In this document: positions 1 through 9,866 of the stretch, one piece after another
Numbering within the stretch: position 1 is the stretch's first letter
Layout: each line of letters starts with the position of its first letter
Assembly: GCA_916610825.1 (NCBI GenBank)
Contig: CAKAJK010000006.1
Location: 487,358 to 551,357, forward strand
DNA from: Haliclystus octoradiatus
Lineage: Eukaryota; Cnidaria; Staurozoa; Stauromedusae; Haliclystidae
DNA length: 64,000 nt
Direction: 5' to 3'
Program-made: the position numbers and the translations under genes
Notes under the pieces: model-generated
Told to the model about the DNA's origin: nothing
Databases searched by the model: none
The model's input: the letters and a program-made list of their open reading frames with translations, nothing else

Positions 1-151
1 CATAGGATCTCAAAATTACCAAAAACAATGACTAATTAACATGGGAATTCAAAATTAACAATAACAGTCCTAAATAACCAATAACAATTCTTAAATCCCA
101 TTAGAATTCAAAATTAACAGTAACAGTCCTAAATAACCAAAAACAATGCCC

Positions 152-167
152 AATTCCCATGGGAATT
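152..167. other. Exemplar of the 16-bp palindrome in the monomer
   Basis: AATTCCCATGGGAATT is a perfect inverted repeat, present in the commonest monomer class hundreds of times per window. It holds an NcoI site (CCATGG) and, with the following C, an EcoRI site (GAATTC). Variants with CCCAAGGG or CCCATGAG keep most of the arms. Dyads of this kind can form hairpins or cruciforms and are common in centromeric satellites; a role here is inference. Confidence 0.85.
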
Positions 168-751
168 CTAAATTAATAAAAACAGTCTTAAATGACAATA
201 AACAATGCATAATTCCCAAGGGAATTCAGATTCAACAAAAACAGTCCAAAATGACCACGAACAATGCCTATTTCCCATAGGAACTCAAAATTACCAAAAA
301 CAATGCCTAATTGCCATAGGAATTCAAAATTAATAAAAACAGTCCTAAATGACCAAAAACAATGCCTAATTCCCATGAGAATTTAAATTTGACAAAAACA
401 GTCCAAAATGACCGCGAAAAAGGATAAATCCCCATGGGATTCAATTTCGACAAAATCAGTCCAAAAAGTCCAAAAACAATGCTAAATTCCCATAGGAACT
501 TGAAATGACCAAAAACAATGCCTAATTCCCATGAGAATTCAAATTTGACAAAAATTGTCCAAAATGACCACGAACAATGCCTAATTCCCATGGGAATTCA
601 AAATTAATAAAATAAGTCCCAAATGACCATAAACAATGCCTAATTCCCAAGGGAATTCAGATTTGACAAAAACAGTCCAAAATGACCGAGAACAATGATA
701 AATTCCCATGGGAATTCAAACTAGACAAAATCAGTCCTAAATGAACGAAAA

Positions 752-790
752 CAATGCTTAATTCTCATAGGAACTTGAAATGACCAAAAA
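752..790 (+). repeat. Exemplar of the short (39-bp) monomer
   Basis: A typical short monomer, from CAATG at 752 to CAATG at 791. It equals the long form minus one 20-bp piece: after CATAGGAACTTG it goes straight to AAATGACCAAAAA, lacking the block that holds AATAAAAACAGTCC. The short forms come in related classes, with GAACTTGAAATGACC, GAACTCAAAATTACC, GATCTCAAAATTACC or GAGCTTAAAATGACC. They recur at fixed places inside each HOR. Since 39 is a multiple of 3, runs of them keep reading frames open and create spurious minus-strand ORFs with a 13-residue period. Confidence 0.93.
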
Positions 791-795
791 CAATG
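789..795 (+). other. Exemplar of the near-invariant AACAATG element
   Basis: AACAATG starts nearly every monomer and is the least variable part of the repeat; the bases just before it vary (CCAAA, CATAA, CCGAG, CCGTG, CCGCG, CGAAA). It fits the SOX/SRY HMG-box consensus (A/T)(A/T)CAA(A/T)G. A motif this short can match by chance, so binding is unproven. A few classes have lost it (AAAATGCC, ACATTGCC, AAAAAGGATAAATC). Confidence 0.6.
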
Positions 796-849
796 CCTAA
801 TTCCCATAGGAATTCAAAATTAATAAAAACAGTCCTAAATGACCAAAAA
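791..849 (+). repeat. Exemplar of the long (59-bp) monomer
   Basis: A typical long monomer, bounded by CAATG at 791 and the next CAATG at 850. It has three parts: a 5' part with the shared CAATG and the dyad around CCCAT(A/G)GG (791-814), then two related 20-bp pieces at 815-834 and 835-854, the last running into the next monomer. The two pieces match at 12 of their first 16 positions. In classes with CCCATGGG the dyad is a perfect 16-bp palindrome; here the centre is CCCATAGG, which breaks it. About 30% G+C. Confidence 0.95.
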
Positions 850-967
850 CAATGCCTAATTCCCATGGGAATCCAAAATTAACAATAACAGTCCTAAATA
901 ACCAAAAACAATGTCTAATTCCCATGAGAATTCAAATTTGACAAAAACAGTACAAAATGACCGCGAA

Positions 968-1026
968 CAATGATAAATCCCTATGGGATTTCAATTTCGA
1001 CAAAATCAGTCCAAAAAGTCCAAAAA
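968..1026 (+). repeat. Exemplar of the GATAAATCCC-class 59-bp monomer
   Basis: A divergent long-monomer class beginning CAATGATAAATCCC, with GGGATTT on the other side of a 3-base centre (arms 975-981 and 985-991), then TTCGACAAAATCAGTCC and AAAAAGTCC. It recurs once or more in every HOR and gives a useful register mark. Compared with the main class, both arms of the dyad have changed together (AATTCCC to AAATCCC, GGGAATT to GGGATTT), so pairing is kept. Centre variants are TAT, CAA and CTT. Confidence 0.9.
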
Positions 1027-1457
1027 CAATGCTAAATTCTCATAGGAACTTGAAATGACCAAAAACAATGCCTATTTCCCATAGGAACTCAAAATTATTA
1101 AAATCAATGCCTAATTCCCATGGGAATCCAAAATTAATAAAAACAGTCTTAAATGCCCAAAAACAATGCCTAATTCCCTTGAGAATTCAAATTTGACAAA
1201 AAAAGTCTAAAATGACCACAAACAATGCCAAACTCCCATAGGAAATAAAAATTAACAATAACAGTCCTAAATAACCAAAAACAATGCCTAAATCCCATGG
1301 GAATTCAAAATTAACAATAACAGTTCTAAATAGTCAAAAACAATGCCAAACTCCCATGGGAAATAAAATTAACAATAACAGTCCTAAATAACCAAAAACA
1401 ATGCCTAAATCCCATGGGAATTCAAAATTAACAATAACAGTCCTAAATAGTCAAAAA

Positions 1458-1516
1458 CAATGCCTAATTCCCATGGGACTTCAAAATAAAATAAACCGGT
1501 CCAAAATGACCGTGAA
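1458..1516 (+). repeat. AgeI-marked monomer (ACCGGT), 16 copies
   Basis: A 59-bp monomer with GGACTTCAAAATAAAATAAA followed by ACCGGTCC, an AgeI site not seen in other classes. The CCGG core lies at 1496, 3407, 5947, 6398, 8349, 9867, 14684, 19108, 21588, 24068, 28669, 31464, 36107, 38885, 39336 and 41346. Successive spacings are 1911, 2540, 451, 1951, 1518, 4817, 4424, 2480, 2480, 4601, 2795, 4643, 2778, 451 and 2010 bp, which outlines the HOR structure of the left two thirds. It is always followed by a GATAAATCTCCAAGG monomer. Confidence 0.9.
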
Positions 1517-1947
1517 CAATGATAAATCTCCAAGGAATTTAAAATTCGACAAAATCTGTCCAAAAATTCCGAAAACAATGCTTAACTCCCATAGGAACTT
1601 GAAATTATCAAAAACAATGCCTAATTACCATGGGAATTCAAAATTAACAATAACAATCCTATATAACCAAAAACAATGCCTAATTCCCATGGGAATTCAA
1701 AATTAATAAAAACAGTCCAAAATGACCGTGAACAATGATAAATCCCTATGGGATTTAAAATTTGACAAAATCAGTCCAAAAAGTCCAAAAACAATGCCTA
1801 ACTCCCATAGGAACTTGTAATGACCAAAAAAATGCCTAATTCCCATGATAATTCAAATTTGACAACAACAGTCGAAAATGACCGAGAACAATGATAAATT
1901 CCCATACGAATTCAAACTAGACAAAATCAGTCATAATTGACCAAAAA

Positions 1948-1994
1948 CAATGACAATGACCTAATTGACAAAAATAGTCCTAAATGATCAAAAA
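1948..1994 (+). repeat. 47-bp variant monomer (CAATGACAATGACC class)
   Basis: A 47-bp monomer beginning CAATGACAATGACCTAATTG, which has lost the CCCATGGG dyad and carries a direct 6-bp repeat CAATGA. It sits in a fixed neighbourhood, after a monomer ending CAGTC(A/C)TAATTGACC or TTTACC and before a normal CAATGCC monomer. Copies were seen near 3,857, 6,850, 8,800, 10,319, 15,137, 19,560, 22,040, 24,520, 29,121, 31,916, 36,560, 39,788, 41,786 and 63,447. It therefore marks homologous HOR positions across the whole window. It is absent from the middle part of the 45-60 kb zone. Confidence 0.85.
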
Positions 1995-2567
1995 CAATGC
2001 CTAATTCCCATGAAAATTCAAATTTAAAAAAAACATTCCAAAATGACCGTGAACAATGATAAATCCCCTTGGGATTTGAAATTCGACAAAATCAGTCCAA
2101 AAAATCCAAAAACAATACCTAACTACCATAGGAACTTGAAATGACCAAAAACATTGCATAATTCCCATAGGAAATAAAAATTAACAATAACAGTCCTAAA
2201 TAACCAAAAACAATGCTTAAATCCCATGGAAAGTCAAAATTAACAATAACAGTCCTAAATAACCAAAAACAATGCCTAATTCCCATGGGAATTCAAAATT
2301 AATAAAAACAGTCCTAAATGACCATAAACAATGCCTAATTCCCAAGGGAATTCAGATTTAACAAAAACAGTCCAAAATGACCATGAACAATGCCTATTTC
2401 CCATAGGATCTCAAAATTACCAAAAACAATGCCTAATTAACATGGGAATTCAAAATTAACAATAACAGTCCTAAATAACCAATAACAATGCTTAAATCCC
2501 ATTGGAATTCAAAATTAACAGTAACAGTCCTAAATAACCAAAAACAATGCCTAATTCCAATGGGAAT

Positions 2568-4399
2568 TCAAAATTAATAAAATCAGTCCTAAATGACCAT
2601 AAACAATGCCTAACTCCCAAGGGAATTCAGATTTGACAAAAACAGTCCAAAATGACCGAGGACAATGATAAATTCCCATGGGAATTAAAACTAGACAAAA
2701 TCAGTCCTAAATGAACGAAAACAATGCTTAATTCCCATAGGAACTTGAAATGACCAAAAACAATGCCTAATTCCCATAGGAATTCAAAATTAATAAAAAC
2801 AGTCCTAAATGACCAAAAACAATGCCTAATTCCCATGGGAATCCAAAATTAACAATAACAGTCCTAAATAATCAAAAACAATGTCTAATTCCCATGAGAA
2901 TTCAAATTTGACAAAAACAGTACAAAATGACCGCGAACAATGATAAATCCCTATGGGATTTCAATTTCGACAAAATCATTCCAAAAAGTCCAAAAACAAT
3001 GCTAAATTCTCATAGGAACTTGAAATGACCAAAAACAATGCCTATTTCCCATAGGAACTCAAAATTATTAAAATCAATGCCTAATTCCCATGGGAATTCA
3101 AATTTGACAAAAAAAGTCTAAAATGACCACAAACAATGCCAAACTCCCATAGGAAATAAAAATTAACAATAACAGTCCTAAATAACCAAAAACAATGCCT
3201 AAATCCCATGGGAATTCAAAATTAACAATAACAGTCCTAAATAGTCAAAAACAATGCCAAACTCCCATAGGAAATAAAATTAACAATAACAGTCCTAAAT
3301 AACCAAAAACAATGCCTAAATCCCATGGGAATTCAAAATTAACAATAACAGTACTAAATAGTCAAAAACAATGCCTAATTCCCATGGGACTTCAAAATAA
3401 AATAAACCGGTCCAAAATGACCGTGAACAATGATAAATCTCCAAGGAATTTAAAATTCGACAAAATCTGTCCAAAAATTCCGAAAACAATGCTTAACTCC
3501 CATAGGAACTTGAAATTATCAAAAACAATGCCTAGTTACCATGGGAATTCAAAATTAACAATAACAATCCTATATAACCAAAAACAATGCCTAATTCCCA
3601 TGGGAATTCAAAATTAATAAAAACAGTCCAAAATGACCGTGAACAATGATAAATCCCTATGGGATTTAAAATTCGACAAAATCAGTCCAAAAAGTCCAAA
3701 AACAATGCCTAACTCCCATAGGAACTTGTAATGACCAAAAAAATGCCTAATTCCCATGATAATTCAAATTTGACAACAACAGTCGAAAATGACCGAGAAC
3801 AATGATAAATTCCCATGCAAATTCAAACTAGACAAAATCAGTCCTAATTGACCAAAAACAATGACAATGACCTAATTGACAAAAATAGTCCTAAATGACC
3901 AAAAACAATGCCTAATTCCGATGAAAATTCAAATTTGACAAAAACATTCCAAAATGACCGTGAACAATGATAAATCCCCTTGGGATTTGAAATTCGACAA
4001 AATCAGTCCAAAAAATCCAAAAACAATACCTAACTACCATAGGAACTTGAAATGACCAAGAAAAATGCCTAATTCCCATACGAGCTTAAAATGACAAAAA
4101 ACATTGCCTAATTCCCATAGGAAATAAAAATTAACAATAACAGTCCTAAATAACCAAAAACAATGCCTAATTCCCATGGGAATTCAAAATTAACAAAAAC
4201 AGTCCAAAATGACCATGAACAATGCCTATTTCCCATAGGATCTCAAAATTACCAAAAACAATGCCTAATTAACATGGGAATTCAAAATTAACAATAACAG
4301 TCCTAAATAACCAATAACAATGCTTAAATCCCATTGGAATTCAAAATTAACAGTAACAGTCCTAAATAACCAAAAACAATGCCTAATTCCAATGGGAAT
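2568..4399 (+). repeat. HOR unit, 1,832 bp, second tandem copy
   Basis: Second copy of the preceding unit. Single-base differences include a GTACTAAAT for GTCCTAAAT near 3,350 and CCTAGTTACC for CCTAATTACC near 3,532. The next sequence, from 4,400, begins like a third copy but becomes divergent by about 4,560. Confidence 0.85.
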
Positions 4400-5800
4400 T
4401 CAAAATTAATAAAATCAGTCCTAAATGACCATAAACAATGCCTAACTCCCAAGGGAATTCAGATTTGACAAAAACAGTCCAAAATGACCGAGAACAATGA
4501 TAAATTCACATGGGAATTCAAACTAGACAAAATCAGTCCTAAATGAACGAAAACAATGCTTAATTCCCATAGGAATTCAAAATTAATAAAAACAGTTCTA
4601 AATGACCAAAAATAATGCGTAATTCCCATGGGAATTCAAAATTAATAAAATCAGTCCGAAATGACCATAAACAATGCTTAATTCCCAAGGGAATTCAGAT
4701 TTGACAAAAACAGTCCAAAATGACCGAGAACAATGATAAATTCCCATGGGAATTCAAACTAGACAAAATCAGTCCTAAATGAACGAAAACAATGCTTAAT
4801 TCCCATAGGAACTTGAAATGACCAAAAACAATGCCTAATTCCCATAGGAATTCAAATTTGACAAAAACAGTCCAAAATGACCGCGAACATTGATAAATCC
4901 CTATGGGATTTCAATTTCGACAAAATCAGTCCAAAAAGTTCAAAAACAATGCTAAATTCCCATAGGAACTTGAAATGACCAAGAAAAATGCCTAATTCCC
5001 ATACGAGCTTAAAATGACCAAAAACATTGCCTAATTCCCATAGGAAATAAAAATTAACAATAACAGTCCTAAATAACCAAAAGCAATGCTTAAATCCCAT
5101 GGAAAGTCAAAATTAACAATAACAGTCCTAAATAACAAAAAACAATGCCTAATTCCCATGGGAATTCAAAATTAATAAAAACAGTCCTAAATGACCATAA
5201 ACAATGCCTAATTCCCAAGGGAATTCAGATTTAACAAAAACAGTCCAAAATGACCATGAACAATGCCTATTTCCCATAGGATCTCAAAATGACCAAAAAC
5301 AATGCCTAATTCCCATGGGAATCCAAAGTTAACAATAACAGTCCTAAATAACCAAAAACAATGTCTAATTCCCATGAGAATTCAAATTTGACAAAAACAG
5401 TCCAAAATGACCGCGAACAATGATAAATCCCTATGGGATTTCAATTTCGACAAAATCAGTCCAAAAAGTCCAAAAACAATGCCAAATTCTCATAGGAACT
5501 TGAAATGACCAAAAACAATGCCTATTTCCCATAGGAACTCAAAATTATTAAAATCAATGCCTAATTCCCATGGGAATCCAAAATTAATAAAAACAGTCTT
5601 AAATGCCCAAAAACAATGCCTAATTCCCTTGAGAATTCAAATTTGACAAAAAAAAGTCTAAATTGACCACAAACAATATCAAACTCCCATAGGAAATAAA
5701 AATTAACAATAACAGTCCTAAATAACCAAAAACAATGCCTAATTCCCATGGGAATTCAAAATTAACAATAACAGTCCTAAATAGTCAAAAACAATGCCAA

Positions 5801-6251
5801 ACTCCCATAGGAAATAAAATTAACAATAACAGTCCTAAATAACCAAAAACAATGCCTAAATCCCATGGGAATTCAAAATTAACAATAACAGTCCTAAATA
5901 GTCAAAAACAATGCCTAATTCCCATGGGACTTCAAAATAAAATAAACCGGTCCAAAATGACCGTGAACAATGATAAATCTCCAAGGAATTTAAAATTCGA
6001 CAAAATCTGTCCAAAAATTCCGAAAACAATGCTTAACTCCCATAGGAACTTGAAATTACCAAAAACAATGCCTAATTACCATGGGAATTCAAAATTAACA
6101 ATAACAATCCTATATAACCAAAAACAATGCATAATTCCCATAGGAATTCAAAATTAATAAAAACAGTCCAAAATGACCGTGAACAATGATAAATCCCTAT
6201 GGGATTTAAAATTCGACAAAATCAGTCCAAAAAGTCCAAAAACAATGCCTA
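5801..6251 (+). repeat. 451-bp HOR doublet, first unit
   Basis: Eight monomers (six of 59 bp, one of 39, one of 58) including the AgeI-marked monomer. The next 451 bp repeat it nearly exactly; the AgeI marks are 451 bp apart (5947 and 6398). Confidence 0.9.
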
Positions 6252-6702
6252 ACTCCCATAGGAAATAAAATTAACAATAACAGTCCTAAATAACCAAAAA
6301 CAATGCCTAAATCCCATGGGAATTCAAAATTAACAATAACAGTCCTAAATAGTCAAAAACAATGCCTAATTCCCATGGGACTTCAAAATAAAATAAACCG
6401 GTCCAAAATGACCGTGAACAATGATAAATCTCCAAGGAATTTAAAATTCGACAAAATCTGTCCAAAAATTCCGAAAACAATGCTTAACTCCCATAGGAAC
6501 TTGAAATTACCAAAAACAATGCCTAATTACCATGGGAATTCAAAATTAACAATAACAATCCTATATAACCAAAAACAATGCATAATTCCCATAGGAATTC
6601 AAAATTAATAAAAACAGTCCAAAATGACCGTGAACAATGATAAATCCCTATGGGATTTAAAATTCGACAAAATCAGTCCAAAAAGTCCAAAAACAATGCC
6701 TA
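6252..6702 (+). repeat. 451-bp HOR doublet, second unit
   Basis: Second copy of the eight-monomer unit. It ends where CTCCCATTGGAACTTGTAATG replaces the CTCCCATAGGAAATAAAAT that restarts the first unit. The same doublet is found at 38,741-39,641. Confidence 0.9.
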
Positions 6703-9700
6703 ACTCCCATTGGAACTTGTAATGACCAAAAAAATGCCTAATTCCCATGATAATTCAAATTTGACAACAACAGTCGAAAATGACCGAGAACAATGATAAA
6801 TTCCCATGCGAATTCAAACTAGACAAAATCAGTCCTAATTGACCAAAAACAATGACAATGACCTAATTGACAAAAATAGTCCTAAATGACCAAAAACAAT
6901 GCCTAATTCCCATGAAAATTCAAATTTGACAAAAACATTCCAAAATGACCGTGAACAATGATAAATCCCCTTGGGATTTGAAATTCGACAAAATCAGTCC
7001 AAAAAATCCAAAAACAATACCTAACTCCCATAGGAACTTGAAATGACCAAGAAAAATGCCTGATTCCCATACGAGCTTAAAATGACCAAAAACATTGCCT
7101 AATTCCTATAGGAAATAAAAATTAACAATAACAGTCCTAAATAACCAAAAACAATGCTTGAATCCCATGGAAAGTCAAAATTAACAATAACAGTCCTAAA
7201 TAACCAAAAACAATGCCTAATTCCCATGGGAATTCAAAATTAATAAAAACAGTCCCAAATGACCATAAACATTGCCTAATTCCAAAGGGAATTCAGATTT
7301 AACAAAAACAGTCCAAAATGACCATGAACAATGCCTATTTCCCATAGGATCTCAAATTAACCAAAAACAATGCCTAATTAACATGGGAATTCAAAATTAA
7401 CAATAACAGTCCTAAATAACCAAAAACAATGCCCAATTCCCATGGGAATTCTAAATTAATAAAAACAGTCTTAAATGACAATAAACAATGCATAATTCCC
7501 AAGGGAATTCAGATTCAACAAAAACAGTCCAAAATGACCATGAACAATGCCTATTTCCCATAGGAACTCAAAATTACCAAAAACAATGCCTAATTACCAT
7601 GGGAATTCAAAATTATCAATAACAATCCTAAATAACCAAAAACAATGCCTAATTCCCATGGGAATTCAAAACTAACAAAAACAGTCCTAAATGATCAAGA
7701 ACAATGACTAATTCCTATGACAATTCAAATTTTACAAAGTCAATCCTAAATGACCATAAACAATGCCTAATTTCCAAGGGAATTCAGATTTGACAAAAAC
7801 AGTCCAAAATGACCGAGAACAATGATAAATTCCCATGGGAATTCAAACTAGACAAAATCATTCCTAAATGACCAAAAACAATGCTTAATTCCCATAGGAA
7901 CTTGAAATGACCAAAAACAATGCCTAATTCCCATAGGAATTCAAAATTGATAAAAACAATCCTAAATGACCAAAAACATTGCCTAATTCCCATAGGAAAT
8001 AAAAATTATCAATAACAGTCCTAAATAACCAAAAACAATGCTTAAATCCCATGGAAAGTCAAAATTAACAATAACAGTCCTAAATAACCAAAAACAATGC
8101 CTAATTCCCATGGGAATTCAAAATTAATAAAAACAGTCCTAAATGACCATAAACAATGCCTAATTCCCAAGGGAATTCAGATTTAACAAAAACAGTCCAA
8201 AATGACCATGAACAATGCCTATTTCCCATAGGATCTCAAAATTACCAAAAACAATGCCTAATTAATATGGGAATTCAAAATTAACAATAACAGTCCTAAA
8301 TAGTCAAAAACAATGCCTAATTCCCATGGGACTTCAAAATAAAATAAACCGGTCCAAAATGACCGTGAACAATGATAAATCTCCAAGGAATTTAAAATTC
8401 GACAAAATCTGTCCAAAAATTCCGAAAACAATGCTTAACTCCCATAGGAACTTGAAATTACCAAAAACAATGCCTAATTACCATGGGAATTCAAAATTAA
8501 CAATAACAATCCTATATAACCAAAAACAATGCATAATTCCCATAGGAATTCAAAATTAATAAAAACAGTCCAAAATGACCGTGAACAATGATAAATCCCT
8601 ATGGGATTTAAAATTCGACAAAATCAGTCCAAAAAGTCCAAAAACAATGCCTAACTCCCATAGGAACTTGTAATGACCAAAAAAATGCCTAATTCCCATG
8701 ATAATTCAAATTTGACAACAACAGTCGAAAATGACCGAGAACAATGATAAATTCCCATGCGAATTCAAACTAGACAAAATCAGTCCTAATTGACCAAAAA
8801 CAATGACAATGACCTAATTGACAAAAATAGTCCTAAATGACCAAAAACAATGCCTAATTCCCATGAAAATTCAAATTTGACAAAAACATTCCAAAATGAA
8901 CGTGAACAATGATAAATCCCCTTGGGATTTGAAATTCGACAAAATCAGTCCAAAAAATCCAAAAACAATACCTAACTCCCATAGGAACTTGAAATGACCA
9001 AGAAAAATGCCTAATTCCCATACGAGCTTAAAATGACCAAAAACATTGCCTAATTCCTATAGGAGATAAAAATTAACAATAACAGTCCTAAATAACCAAA
9101 AACAATGCTTGAATCCCATGGAAAGTCAAAATTAACAATAACAGTCCTAAATAACCAAAAACAATGCCTAATTCCCATGGGAATTCAAAATTAATAAAAA
9201 CAGTCCTAAATGACCATAAACATTGCCTAATTCCCAAGGGAATTCAGATTTAACAAAAACAGTCCAAAATGACCATGAACAATGCCTATTTCCCATAGGA
9301 TCTCAAAAGTACCAAAAACAATGCCTAATTAACATGGGAATTCAAAATTAACAATAACAGTCCTAAATAACCAATAACAATGCTTAAATCCCATTGGAAT
9401 TCAAAATTAACAGTAACAGTCCTAAATAACCAAAAACAATGCCCAATTCCCATGGGAATTCTAAATTAATAAAAACAGTCTTAAATGACAATAAACAATG
9501 CATAATTCCCAAGGGAATTCAGATTCAACAAAAACAGTCCAAAATGACCATGAACAATGCCAATTTCCCATAGGAACTCAAAATTACCAAAAACAATGCC
9601 TAATTACCATGGGAATTCAAAATTATCAATAACAATCCTAAATAACCAAAAACAATGCCTAATTCCCATGGGAATTCAAAATTAACAATAACAGTCCTAA

Positions 9701-9866
9701 ATAGTCAAAAACAATGCCAAACTCCCATAGGAAATAAAATTAACAATAACAGTCCTAAATAACCAAAAACAATGCCTAAATCCCATGGGAATTCAAAATT
9801 AACAATAACAGTCCTAAATAGTCAAAAACAATGCCTAATTCCCATGGGACTTCAAAATAAAATAAA

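Larger units (their letters stand above)
598..2567 (+). repeat. HOR unit, 1,970 bp, first tandem copy
   Basis: Aligns with 2,568-4,399. The offset is 1,970 bp up to about 1,131, then 1,911 bp (a 59-bp monomer near 1,132-1,180 is missing from the second copy), then 1,950 bp (a 39-bp monomer present near 4,060-4,098 is missing here), then 1,832 bp (two monomers, 118 bp, after 2,211 are missing from the second copy). All changes are whole monomers, as expected from unequal exchange in register. Confidence 0.85.
4190..9488 (+). repeat. Long duplicated segment, left copy (partner 36,970-42,485)
   Basis: This stretch recurs about 33 kb to the right in the same order. The offset is 32,780 bp at its start, 32,940 after an extra 160 bp in the right copy, 32,938 after two single-base deletions, and 32,997 after a 59-bp monomer is missing here near 7,400. 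Homology stops abruptly at 9,488/42,485. The segment includes a 451-bp tandem doublet, so that doublet is older than the long duplication. Confidence 0.85.

Noticed and set aside
152-167. CENP-B box or other known centromere motif at the dyad
   Set aside because: The CENP-B box pattern TTCGNNNNANNCGGG is not present; the dyad has CCCATGGG and no CGGG. Centromere function is not supported by sequence alone.
63-1500. Organelle or viral origin because of low G+C
   Set aside because: No organelle, viral or plasmid gene is found anywhere in 64 kb, and the multi-level tandem structure is typical of nuclear satellite DNA.
1508-1575. Bacterial-type promoter, terminator or TATA-box signals in the AT-rich segments (for example TATATAACC near 1,651)
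   Set aside because: TATATAACC is a monomer variant of TAAATAACC repeated with its HOR. Low-complexity AT-rich repeats give such matches by chance, and no transcription unit follows.
1401-1706. A 101-codon + strand ORF (starting MPKSHGNSKLTITVLNSQKQ), found in many copies (for example 3,312, 5,852, 6,303, 9,772, 14,589, 19,013, 28,574, 31,369, 36,012, 39,241)
   Set aside because: It is only the translation of about five monomers. Copies are kept by HOR duplication: most differences I compared change the residue (P/S, L/P or S, N/S, L/I, M/I), which argues against purifying selection on a protein. No ribosome-site, domain or neighbouring gene supports it.
4852-5100. Minus-strand ORFs of 62-99 codons rich in F, W, L and V (WELGIVFGHFKFLWEL type), resembling membrane segments
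   Set aside because: The 13-residue period is the 39-bp monomer read in frame, and TTT/TTC-rich codons come from the A-tracts of the + strand. Frames break whenever a 59-mer shifts phase. They are by-products of the satellite.
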